Positions 1-6,494 are shown, counted from the first letter of the stretch. The stretch is DNA of 6,494 nt from Bacteroidota bacterium (GCA_023427575.1 JAEZAY010000197.1:1-6494); one strand, 5' to 3'. Notes: generated by a model from the sequence alone, not told the origin. A program made the numbers and translations.

Positions 1-1
1 G

Positions 2-1288
2 GTGATCGGCATGGGAATCTTCCGCGCACCGGTAAATGTGGCGAGGGAAGCGCTTTCAGTGGAAATGTTTTTCCTGGCCTGGGTGATCGGCGGAATTGTG
101 GCTTTGAGCGGTGCGCTCACCTACGCCGAAATCGGTTCGCGCTACCCGGTGACCGGCGGCTACTATAAAATTTTTTCAGTTTGTTATCATCCTTCCGTCG
201 CCTTTGCCATCAATTGCATTATCCTGGTATCAAATGCCGCCTCTTTGGCCGGTGTGGCCCTGATCGGTTCAGAGTACCTCACCAATATTCTGTTCGTTGA
301 TCATCCGGATACGCCAACGATTAAACTGATAATTTCTGCCATTGCCATTGTTGTTTTTTATGGCGTTAATCTGCTGGGCCTGCGGATGACTAAAAGAGCG
401 CAGAATGTGTTAACCATTATTAAGATCGGTATGGTGCTGATGTTGATCAGCGCGCTTTTTACCGGCAAACACGCCGCCTCTTTCCAGGTGATTGAACCTG
501 TTAGCGGCGATTTTTCGATTGCCGCCTTTCTGAAAGCCCTGGGCGTTTGCCTGGTGGCCGTCAGCTTTACCTGGGGTGGTTATCAGCAAACCATCAATTT
601 TGGCGGTGAAGTGAAAAATGCGCCGAAGACCATGCCCCGCGGGATTTTCCTCGGCATCATTGTGATCCTGATTCTTTATATGCTGATCAATTACGCCTAT
701 TATAAGGTGATTGGATTTAACGAGCTGAAGCAGGCGGAATCCATTGCGGCCATCCTGGCGGGAGCGATATTCGGCGAAAAAGGATTTACGATCCTGTCCA
801 TCCTCTTATTTCTTTCCGTACTTGCCTACGTGAATGTGCAGCTTATGAGCAATCCGAGGGTAATGTATGCCATGAGTGAAGAGGGTGTTCTGCCGGCGGT
901 TTTCAAGAAAAAATCCTCCAAAACGCAGGTGCTGGTAATTTCACTCACTACCTACGCCGCGCTTTGCATTGTAACCTTGTTTTACGCAAAAACATTCGAC
1001 GAAATTCTGAACCATACCATTTTCCTTGATAGCATCGGCATGGCCACATCGGGAGCTACCATTTTTATTCTGCGAAAGCGAACACGGCACCTGAACAGCG
1101 AATCAGTGTATAAAATGAAGCTTTACCCCCTGCTGCCGATCATATTTATAGGAACCTATCTTCTGGTGGGGGCAAGCATTGCCATTAATACTCCAAAGGC
1201 CGCGGGGGTAAGCATGCTGATATTTTCAGCTTTCTTTATCTTGTACTTTATCCTGAAAAGACGTACTCCAAACCAGGAAAGCATTTAA
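2..1288 (+). CDS. APC-superfamily amino-acid permease, 5' end missing
   Basis: This is an inner-membrane amino-acid transporter of the APC (amino acid-polyamine-organocation) superfamily. The window opens inside the first transmembrane helix: IGMGIFRAP is the family's TM1 substrate-binding motif (GxGIFRxP in LAT-like members), which normally sits some 20 residues in. The GTG at position 2 is therefore probably an internal Val codon, not the start. The 428 visible residues hold about eleven further hydrophobic helices (roughly 23-43, 64-95, 107-125, 135-153, 173-197, 213-237, 258-283, 309-328, 335-356, 374-394, 400-418), matching a 12-TM fold. Other family marks are ALTYAEIGSRYPVTGG (38-53) after TM2 and GGEVKNAPKTMPRGI (201-215) after TM6. 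The protein ends in a short basic, polar tail. The stop lies 2 bases before the next gene, a Cys/Met-metabolism lyase, so the two are very likely one transcript and the substrate may be a sulfur amino acid; that is inference. Family assignment is firm, substrate is unknown. Confidence 0.93.
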   Translation: MIGMGIFRAPVNVAREALSVEMFFLAWVIGGIVALSGALTYAEIGSRYPVTGGYYKIFSVCYHPSVAFAINCIILVSNAASLAGVALIGSEYLTNILFVDHPDTPTIKLIISAIAIVVFYGVNLLGLRMTKRAQNVLTIIKIGMVLMLISALFTGKHAASFQVIEPVSGDFSIAAFLKALGVCLVAVSFTWGGYQQTINFGGEVKNAPKTMPRGIFLGIIVILILYMLINYAYYKVIGFNELKQAESIAAILAGAIFGEKGFTILSILLFLSVLAYVNVQLMSNPRVMYAMSEEGVLPAVFKKKSSKTQVLVISLTTYAALCIVTLFYAKTFDEILNHTIFLDSIGMATSGATIFILRKRTRHLNSESVYKMKLYPLLPIIFIGTYLLVGASIAINTPKAAGVSMLIFSAFFILYFILKRRTPNQESI

Positions 1289-1290
1289 TT

Positions 1291-2496
1291 ATGTCTGATA
1301 TCAACCGCAATAATCAGGGCGATAAGGAATATGATGATCTCTCTTATATTCTGAATGAACTGGGAGAAGATCGCGACCAGTATTTTCGCGCCGTGGCGCC
1401 GCCCATCATGCAGACAAGCAATTTTGCTTTTGAAAAAGTGGATGACCTGCGAAAGGTTTTTGAAGATGAATACAGTGATTTTTTATACAGCCGTGGCCTG
1501 AACCCAACGGCCGAAATTCTGCGAAAAAAACTGGCTGCTCTGGATGGTGCCGAAGACTGCCTGCTTTTTAACAGCGGGGCCTCCGCCATCTTCGCTTCCG
1601 TATTTGGAAATGTAAAAGCCGGCGATCACATCGTATCGGTGGAAAAACCCTATACCTGGGCCAGTAAAATGTTCGACAATGTATTGCCCCGGTTTGGGAT
1701 CACTACAACGTATGTTGATGGACGTTATATCGAAGAATTTGAGCGTGCCATTCTTCCCGCCACAAGGATCATCTACCTGGAATCGCCCAATAGCTGGGAT
1801 TTCGGGATCCAGGATCTAAGGGCCGTGGCCGAACTGGCTAAAGCGGAGGAAATTCTGACTATTTGCGATAACAGCTATTGCTCACCCATTTACCAGCGCC
1901 CCATAGAAATGGGGATTGATATGGTGCTTCAGTCGGCTACTAAATATATCGGCGGTCATAGCGATGTGGTAGGAGGGGTGCTGACGGGAAAATATGCGAT
2001 GATGAAGCGGATTTATGACAGCGAGTTGCTGAATATGGGAAATGGGATCTCGCCCTTCAATGCCTGGCTTCTGATTCGTGGGATCCGAACCCTGCCTTCA
2101 AGGCTTGACCGGATCAGCAAAACAACCGCTGCCGTGATCGACTTTCTGAATAACGATTCCCGTATAGAAAAGATTTTATACCCCCTGCATCCGGATTTTG
2201 ATCAGTATGAACTGGCCAGCCGCCAGATGAAGGGCGCCGGCGGATTGTTCACTGTTATTTTAAATGCAGATAAGATTGCTTCCATTGTAACTTTTTGCGA
2301 AAGTCTGCAACATATTTTAATGGCGGTTAGCTGGGGAGGTTATGAAAGCCTGGTAATTCCCCGCTGCGCGTCCATCAATCCCGATGATTTTGATGCCACT
2401 GATCCGCGGCATCGCATGATCCGGTTTTATATTGGACTGGAAGACGCTGATTACCTGATTGCCGATATCAAACAGGCTTTGGATAAAATGCAGTAA
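1291..2496 (+). CDS. PLP-dependent Cys/Met metabolism (trans-sulfuration) enzyme, cystathionine beta-lyase-like
   Basis: This 401-residue cytosolic PLP enzyme belongs to the cystathionine gamma-synthase / beta-lyase / methionine gamma-lyase family, at normal family length. Visible fold-type I landmarks are YSRGLNPT (66-73; Tyr66 and Arg68 would bind the cofactor phosphate of the partner subunit), SGASAI (95-100), Tyr121 expected to stack on PLP, Asp193 in CDNSY pairing with the pyridine nitrogen, the Schiff-base Lys218 in SATKYIGGHSD, and Arg378 in MIRFYIGLED expected to hold the substrate carboxylate. The C-terminal SWGGYESL (347-354) and IGLEDADYLIADI closely resemble E. coli MetC, favouring beta-lyase chemistry (cystathionine to homocysteine, pyruvate and ammonia). 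The NPT motif and YTWASK after the stacking Tyr differ from MetC, so a gamma-lyase or cysteine-desulfhydrase role stays open. The ATG lies 2 bases after the permease stop, with a weak AGGA 12 bases upstream (1275-1278). Family is certain; exact reaction is moderate to low confidence. Confidence 0.93.
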   Translation: MSDINRNNQGDKEYDDLSYILNELGEDRDQYFRAVAPPIMQTSNFAFEKVDDLRKVFEDEYSDFLYSRGLNPTAEILRKKLAALDGAEDCLLFNSGASAIFASVFGNVKAGDHIVSVEKPYTWASKMFDNVLPRFGITTTYVDGRYIEEFERAILPATRIIYLESPNSWDFGIQDLRAVAELAKAEEILTICDNSYCSPIYQRPIEMGIDMVLQSATKYIGGHSDVVGGVLTGKYAMMKRIYDSELLNMGNGISPFNAWLLIRGIRTLPSRLDRISKTTAAVIDFLNNDSRIEKILYPLHPDFDQYELASRQMKGAGGLFTVILNADKIASIVTFCESLQHILMAVSWGGYESLVIPRCASINPDDFDATDPRHRMIRFYIGLEDADYLIADIKQALDKMQ

Positions 2497-2525
2497 AGAA
2501 TGATCAAAAACTGAATCAAAACCCG

Positions 2526-2547
2526 CGGAAACCTTCGGTTGTTTCCG
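2526..2547 (+). other. Hairpin with possible UUCG loop after the lyase gene
   Basis: CGGAAAC (2526-2532) is perfectly complementary to GTTTCCG (2541-2547), enclosing an 8-base loop. Within that loop C2533-UUCG-G2538 can form the unusually stable C(UUCG)G tetraloop, leaving two U residues bulged. It starts 29 bases after the lyase stop, where a transcript end is plausible. No run of T follows, so it is not a standard intrinsic terminator. It could be a 3'-end stabiliser, a terminator of weak form, or chance. Confidence 0.35.
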
Positions 2548-2685
2548 TAATGGCGAAAGCTGAAGAATGGAAAATGCTAAACTGAAGGAAGACCGGCTTC
2601 CGGATTTCCGGGAGGAAAATGAAAAAATTCCCAGGTTCACTAAGGAAGTAAATGCCTGTTTGTGCCGCCGCTTATCAAAAAAAAT

Positions 2686-2715
2686 CTGAGACCCCTGACT
2701 TTACAACTATTTTTG
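2686..2715 (+). promoter_or_regulatory. Candidate Bacteroidota-type promoter before the TolC-like gene
   Basis: TATTTTTG at 2708-2715 matches the Bacteroidota -7 consensus TAnnTTTG exactly. The -33 element would be CTG at 2686-2688, one base off TTG, with a 19-base spacer inside the usual range. Transcription would begin near 2720, giving a leader of only a few bases before the ATG at 2724. This supports the downstream start but would mean an almost leaderless message. The motif is short, and one chance match also occurs inside the TolC-like gene (3995-4002), so this stays tentative. Confidence 0.35.
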
Positions 2716-2723
2716 TTATGACC

Positions 2724-4166
2724 ATGAGAAAAAGACTACTGATTACACTATTGCTCGGCGCTGTTCTGAATACAATGGGTCAGGAAAAATGGACCCTGAA
2801 AAGAGCGGTTGAATATGCCCTTCAGAATAATATTTCGGTTAAGCAGGCGGATATTGAATCCCGGCTGGCCAATCTCACTTTGAACCAGAGCCGGCTGGCG
2901 AAACTGCCGAATCTGAATGTCAGCAATTCCTCCGGCGTAAACTTTGGCCGATCCATCGATCCTACCACTAACCAGTTTACCACCACGCAGTTATTATCAA
3001 CCAGTTTCACGTTAAGTTCGGGCGTTACGGTGTTTAATTTTTTTAGCCTGAAACATAACCTGGAAGGGAACCGGTTTCTGAGCGAAGCCTCCAAAGCAAA
3101 CATTGAAAGAGTTAAAAACGATGTGGCCATCAATGTGGCTACATCTTATATCCTTGTACTGGTAGCGCAGGAGCAGGAAAGAATTGCCAATGTGGCCATC
3201 GAACAATCGTTGCAGAATATCGATAATACCAGCAAGCGGGTGGAAGCTGGGGCATTGCCCGAACTGAACCTGGCCGAAATCGAAACCCAGCTGGCAATTG
3301 ACAGCACTACCCTTATAACAGCTCAGCAAAGCGTTCAGACAAATCTCCTTCAGTTGAAAGCGATTTTGAATCTGGACGCTTCTACGCCCTTTGAACTGGA
3401 AATACCCGGCCTGAACGAAATTCCAACCGTACCCCTGGGTCAGCTCGATCCGGAATATGTGTACACGGTTGCCGTGGTAAATCTGCCGCAGCAAAAAATG
3501 AACGACCTGCGCATCAAAGCGAATGAGAGTTTCGTTAAAGCGGCAAGAGGACAAATGTATCCTACCATCAGCGCATGCGGGGGGATGGGATCACAATACT
3601 CCAGTGCAGAATTTCCACGTCCGGGCCAGCCGGTATCAACCGGTCAGTTTCAGCAAACGCCCGCGAAAGTGACTGTAAACGGCGTTGATTATTTTGTGAA
3701 TACGCCCATCATTAACACGCCCATTTTCGCATACCGCGATCCCTTTGGATTACAGATCAGCGATAACTTTCGTCAGAACCTCGGGTTCCAGGTGAATATT
3801 CCCATCTTCAATAACGGTCAGGCAAGAACGCAGTGGCAGCGAAGCAAACTATTTGTTTCACAGTCGGAACTTCAGAAAGACCAGGACCTGATACTGTTGA
3901 AGCAGAACATCTATTCAGCATATAACGATGCCCGGGCGGCATTGCAGAAATTCAATGCCGGTATGAAAAGAGTGGAAACGGCGGAAAAAGCCTATAATTT
4001 TGCACAAAAAAGATATGAACTTGGATTATTGTCTTCAATAGATCTGCTTACAAATCAGAACAATCTTACCAGATCAAGGCTGGAACTGGCGCAGGCTCAT
4101 GTAGACTATATCTTTCGGTTAAAATTACTTGAATTCTATAAAGGTGAAGGGATAACACTTCAGTAA
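2724..4166 (+). CDS. TolC-family outer-membrane efflux protein
   Basis: This protein would form the trimeric outer-membrane channel and periplasmic tunnel of a tripartite efflux or type I export system. From the chosen ATG it has 480 residues. It begins with a signal peptide (MRKRLL, a hydrophobic stretch, then NTMG with likely cleavage before Gln20). Two OEP repeats follow, about 23-215 and 245-478, rich in long helices. The second ends in the family pattern with RYELGLLSSIDLLTNQNNL (430-448) and a final LKLLEFYKGEG. GVNFGRSIDPTTNQF (71-85) begins the first beta-hairpin. Between 290 and 345 is a Thr/Pro/Asn-rich stretch, probably an enlarged outer loop. The reading frame is open upstream to ATG 2652, which has a better Shine-Dalgarno (AAGGAAG, 2642-2648), but that start puts 24 extra residues with charged and polar stretches before the signal peptide; ATG 2718 adds only two. 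The adaptor gene follows after 50 bases, so both are probably co-transcribed. The exported substrate cannot be read from the sequence. Confidence 0.93.
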   Translation: MRKRLLITLLLGAVLNTMGQEKWTLKRAVEYALQNNISVKQADIESRLANLTLNQSRLAKLPNLNVSNSSGVNFGRSIDPTTNQFTTTQLLSTSFTLSSGVTVFNFFSLKHNLEGNRFLSEASKANIERVKNDVAINVATSYILVLVAQEQERIANVAIEQSLQNIDNTSKRVEAGALPELNLAEIETQLAIDSTTLITAQQSVQTNLLQLKAILNLDASTPFELEIPGLNEIPTVPLGQLDPEYVYTVAVVNLPQQKMNDLRIKANESFVKAARGQMYPTISACGGMGSQYSSAEFPRPGQPVSTGQFQQTPAKVTVNGVDYFVNTPIINTPIFAYRDPFGLQISDNFRQNLGFQVNIPIFNNGQARTQWQRSKLFVSQSELQKDQDLILLKQNIYSAYNDARAALQKFNAGMKRVETAEKAYNFAQKRYELGLLSSIDLLTNQNNLTRSRLELAQAHVDYIFRLKLLEFYKGEGITLQ

Positions 4167-4216
4167 GAATTCCCGCTTCAAAAAATACTAGTTTCACAAC
4201 TTATAAACCCCCTGGC

Positions 4217-5584
4217 ATGAATAAAAAGCTTCTCTGGATTATAATTGGTCTTGTTGTTCTGATCCTTGTTCTGATTTTGCTGAAAAAATCCGGTGCAATA
4301 GGTAAAGACGAAGGCATACGGGTGGCTACGGAAAAAGTAACCAGAAGAACCATAATAGAAACCGTAAATGCCAGCGGAAAAATTTACCCTGAAATAGAGG
4401 TGAAGGTAAGCCCGGATGTATCCGGTGAAATTGTGGAACTGGTTGTTACCGAGGGCGACAGTGTTCGCAGGGGCCAGGTTCTGGCACGGATCTATGCAGA
4501 TATCTATACCTCACAGCGCGATCAGGCGGCGGCCGTGGTTAGTCAGCAGCAAGCCAGTGTGGAAAATAACCGGGCTCAACTCGCCAGTCTTGAATCCGCG
4601 CTTGATCTTGCTAAAAAAACGTTCGAAAGGCAAAAGCAACTATTGGATGAAAAGGTGATTTCGCGTGCAGAATTTGAACAGGCAGAAAATACCTACCGTT
4701 CGGCCCAGGCAAATTACAATGCCGCCGTGCAGGGAATCAAAAGTGGCGAAGCGGGTGTAGCCAGTGCCAGAGCCAGTTTGGAAAGAGCTTTTAAAGACCT
4801 GACGCGTACGGTGGTGGTTGCCCCCATGGATGGCGTCATCTCCCTTTTAAGTGTGAAAAAAGGCGAACGCGTAGTAGGCAGTTCGATGATGGCGGGAACA
4901 GAAATGATGCGCATTGCAGATATGAGCAAAATTGAAGTACGGGTGGAAGTGGGTGAGAACGATATTCCAAAAGTGCATTTGGGTGATTCGGCCATTGTTC
5001 AGGTGGATGCATACAGCAACCGCAAATTCCGCGGCATTGTTACCCAGATCGCGAGCAGCAGTGCAACGGCAGGGTCGGCTACGCCGGTAACCACCAACGA
5101 TGTAACCAATTATATGGTGTATATCCGCCTGCTGCCAGAATCGTATCAGGATCTGATTGATCCGGACAGGCCAAAGAGCTTTCCTTTCCGTCCGGGTATG
5201 ACAGCCAGTGCCGATATCCAAACCAAAACCCGTCCGAATGTACTGGCAGTAGCGATCAATGCGGTAACTACCCGGGAAAAAGGAACGGATTCCGTTGCGG
5301 TGAAAGCAGAGAAGCGGGAGGAAGCCGGTCTTCAAACAGAAGAAAGCAGCGGGATCGGATCCGATCTGGACGAAGTGGTTTTCGTACGCCAGGCGGATGG
5401 ATCGGTTAAAAAGGTGAAAGTTAAAACCGCCGTACAGGATATCAATCATATTGAAGTAACGGATGGTCTGAAGGAGGGCGATGAAGTGGTGGTTGCGCCG
5501 TATAATATTATCAGTAAGATGCTGAAAGATGGGTCCAAAGTGGTTGTGGTGGAAAGGGATAAGCTTTTTGAAGTGAAGGAATAA
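4217..5584 (+). CDS. HlyD/AcrA-type periplasmic adaptor (membrane fusion protein) of an efflux system
   Basis: This 455-residue protein would bridge an inner-membrane pump and the TolC-like channel. An uncleaved N-terminal membrane anchor (residues 5-22) follows MNKK. The first lipoyl half-motif lies around 54-93 (VSPDVSGEIVELVV, EGDSVRRGQVLARI), then a long alpha-helical hairpin (about 96-195, Gln/Ala/Glu-rich coiled coil), the second lipoyl half (VVVAPMDGVISLL, 199-211), a beta-barrel (about 238-336, ending in PFRPGMTASADI) and a membrane-proximal domain to the end (VEVTDGLKEGDEVV-like block, 412-426). A charged, Glu/Lys/Ser-rich stretch at about 353-385 interrupts the membrane-proximal domain. 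The length and domain order resemble the MacA/RND adaptor group. There is no Shine-Dalgarno upstream, usual for Bacteroidota. The TolC-like gene precedes it by 50 bases, but no pump gene follows: gpsA is next. The partner could be an ABC (MacB-like) or RND pump encoded elsewhere; the sequence does not decide between them. Confidence 0.92.
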   Translation: MNKKLLWIIIGLVVLILVLILLKKSGAIGKDEGIRVATEKVTRRTIIETVNASGKIYPEIEVKVSPDVSGEIVELVVTEGDSVRRGQVLARIYADIYTSQRDQAAAVVSQQQASVENNRAQLASLESALDLAKKTFERQKQLLDEKVISRAEFEQAENTYRSAQANYNAAVQGIKSGEAGVASARASLERAFKDLTRTVVVAPMDGVISLLSVKKGERVVGSSMMAGTEMMRIADMSKIEVRVEVGENDIPKVHLGDSAIVQVDAYSNRKFRGIVTQIASSSATAGSATPVTTNDVTNYMVYIRLLPESYQDLIDPDRPKSFPFRPGMTASADIQTKTRPNVLAVAINAVTTREKGTDSVAVKAEKREEAGLQTEESSGIGSDLDEVVFVRQADGSVKKVKVKTAVQDINHIEVTDGLKEGDEVVVAPYNIISKMLKDGSKVVVVERDKLFEVKE

Positions 5585-5617
5585 CGTTCACTGGTATCCG
5601 TTGATGCCTTGTTTCAG

Positions 5618-5625
5618 TACTTTTG
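5618..5625 (+). promoter_or_regulatory. Candidate -7 promoter element before gpsA
   Basis: TACTTTTG fits the Bacteroidota -7 consensus TAnnTTTG exactly and lies 15 bases before the gpsA ATG, in a 56-base gap. A matching -33 TTG at normal spacing is not visible: the nearest, at 5601-5603, leaves only 14 bases. If real, it would let gpsA be transcribed apart from the efflux genes. No terminator-like hairpin is visible in the same gap, so read-through is also possible. Confidence 0.3.
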
Positions 5626-5640
5626 GCAAAATCTCGGAGC

Positions 5641-6494
5641 ATGCGTATTGGAATTATTGGCAGCGGTACATGGGCAACAGCATTGGCAAAAATTGTTACC
5701 GATAATGGAAACACGCTCCGCTGGTGGATCCGGTCGCAGGAAATGATCGACTATATCAGGGCCCGAAGTCATAATCCCAAATACCTTAGCTCGGTTCACT
5801 TTAATGCATCGAATCTAAAAATGTCGGCCGACATAAATGCCGTGATTGATGATTCCGATTTTGTCATCATCTGCATCCCATCGGCCTTTTTTTTGGAAAG
5901 TATTACGGATCTGCGATCGGGAGTGTTTGAAAACAAAAAACTGATTTCCGCGGTAAAGGGAATTCTTCCGGAAAACAATCTTTTGCTGAATGAATACCTG
6001 TATCAGCATTACAATGTTTCACTGCACGATTATTTCACGATAATGGGCCCCTGTCATGCGGAAGAAGTGGCCTCTGAAAAACTTTCGTATTTAACTTTTT
6101 CGGGACTGGATACGGCGGTGGCCGAACAGATTGCCGGCTTCTTTAAAGTGCCCTATATCACCTCGGTGGTAAATCAGGATGTGATCGGAGTTCAGTATGC
6201 GGCCGTTTTAAAAAATATTTATGCACTCGGTGCAGGAATTGCGCATGGACTTGAATACGGGGATAATTTTCTAAGCGTTTTGATTGCCAATTGCGCCGAT
6301 GAAATGGCAGGGTTTCTCAAAAAAGTGGGGATCCCGCGGATAGAAGTAGGGGTGCACGAAATTGACCAAAACAAGGCACATAAGAAAAGCCCGAATTATG
6401 CGGCTTCCGTTTACCTCGGCGATTTGCTGGTTTCCTGTTATTCACTGTTCAGTCGCAACCGTACTTTCGGAAACATGATCGGAAAGGGCTATTC
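5641..6494 (+). CDS. gpsA: NAD(P)H-dependent glycerol-3-phosphate dehydrogenase, 3' end missing
   Basis: GpsA reduces dihydroxyacetone phosphate to sn-glycerol 3-phosphate, the backbone of membrane phospholipids, in the cytosol. The frame is open from ATG 5641 to the window edge, giving 284 complete codons of a protein usually about 330 long. The N-terminal Rossmann motif is GSGTWATALA (7-16). KGILPE (106-111) carries the conserved Lys106. GPCHAEEVA (136-144) is the family's GPSxAEEVA with Cys in place of Ser, which I regard as usual in Bacteroidota. The catalytic lysine is Lys191 in AAVLKNIYALGAGI. The C-terminal domain shows YLGDLL with conserved Asp261 and SRNRTFG (271-277), whose Arg272 and Asn273 bind the substrate phosphate by analogy with human GPD1. 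All core residues before the cut are present, so the gene looks functional. GGAG at 5636-5639 is too close to the ATG to be a normal ribosome site. It follows the adaptor gene by 56 bases but is unrelated to it in function. Confidence 0.96.
   Translation, partial: MRIGIIGSGTWATALAKIVTDNGNTLRWWIRSQEMIDYIRARSHNPKYLSSVHFNASNLKMSADINAVIDDSDFVIICIPSAFFLESITDLRSGVFENKKLISAVKGILPENNLLLNEYLYQHYNVSLHDYFTIMGPCHAEEVASEKLSYLTFSGLDTAVAEQIAGFFKVPYITSVVNQDVIGVQYAAVLKNIYALGAGIAHGLEYGDNFLSVLIANCADEMAGFLKKVGIPRIEVGVHEIDQNKAHKKSPNYAASVYLGDLLVSCYSLFSRNRTFGNMIGKGY

Larger units (their letters stand above)
2497..2723. other. Intergenic region between the lyase and the TolC-like gene
   Basis: About 227 bases separate the lyase stop from the preferred TolC-like start. 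The stretch holds a perfect 7-bp hairpin near its beginning and a candidate Bacteroidota promoter at its end, both listed separately. A 40-codon reading frame (ATG 2567, stop 2689) encodes a highly charged peptide, but it has no clear ribosome site and runs into the region just before the next gene; I do not call it a gene. I see no tRNA, repeat or insertion-sequence remnant. The break in spacing, compared with 2 bases upstream, suggests that a new transcription unit begins here. Confidence 0.6.

Noticed and set aside
2..4. GTG at the window edge as the permease start codon
   Set aside because: It falls within the conserved first-helix motif IGMGIFRAP, so the real start must lie about 20 codons upstream, outside the window.
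2317..2640. A 107-codon reverse-strand frame over the end of the lyase gene
   Set aside because: It mostly mirrors the lyase coding sequence on the opposite strand, has a Ser/Phe/Arg-rich composition typical of a shadow frame, and shows no domain.
2567..2689. A 40-codon charged reading frame in the gap before the TolC-like gene
   Set aside because: It has no convincing ribosome site, no recognisable domain, and ends inside the proposed promoter region; its length is within chance expectation.
3012..3554. A 180-codon reverse-strand frame inside the TolC-like gene
   Set aside because: It lies wholly within a well-supported gene on the other strand and its translation resembles no protein family.
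5353..5366. A perfect 14-base palindrome (GATCGGATCCGATC)
   Set aside because: It lies inside the coding sequence of the adaptor's variable linker, far from any promoter, and only one copy was found; an operator role is not supported.
4847..5449. A 200-codon reverse-strand frame inside the adaptor gene
   Set aside because: It is antisense to conserved lipoyl and barrel coding sequence and is rich in His, Arg and Cys, as expected from reading codons backwards.
6046..6072. Cys in place of Ser in the GpsA motif GPCHAEEVA as a possible active-site change
   Set aside because: To my knowledge this form is usual among Bacteroidota GpsA proteins, and the catalytic lysines and substrate-binding residues are all present.

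Overview
The window is an ordinary-looking chromosomal stretch, all genes on the + strand. It most likely comes from a member of the Bacteroidota. Three things suggest this: the TolC-family protein and its adaptor read like the Bacteroidota versions; the GpsA has a GPCHAEEVA motif and a YLGDLL...SRNRTFG C-terminal motif that I associate with that phylum; and two short intergenic stretches carry exact matches to the Bacteroidota -7 promoter consensus TAnnTTTG, while Shine-Dalgarno signals are weak or absent. Genus cannot be told from the sequence alone.

Layout: (1) 2-1288, the 3' part of an APC-superfamily amino-acid permease whose start lies outside the window. (2) 1291-2496, a PLP-dependent enzyme of the Cys/Met (trans-sulfuration) family, closest in motif to cystathionine beta-lyase, starting only 2 bases after the permease stop. 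(3) 2497-2723, a gap with a stable-looking hairpin and a candidate promoter. (4) 2724-4166, a TolC-family outer-membrane efflux protein. (5) 4217-5584, a HlyD/AcrA-type periplasmic adaptor. (6) 5641 to the window end, the first 284 codons of gpsA (glycerol-3-phosphate dehydrogenase), cut by the window edge.

The genes fall into three functional blocks. The permease and the lyase look like a co-transcribed uptake-and-cleavage pair, plausibly for a sulfur amino acid. The TolC-like protein and adaptor are two of the three parts of a tripartite efflux or export system, but the inner-membrane pump that normally completes such a cluster is not next to them. gpsA is a housekeeping phospholipid-synthesis gene that follows with a possible promoter of its own.

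I found no RNA genes, CRISPR arrays, insertion sequences or sizeable repeats, and no clearly new biological system. The points most worth a second look are the pump-less efflux pair, the substrate of the permease/lyase pair, and the translation start and promoter of the TolC-like gene.
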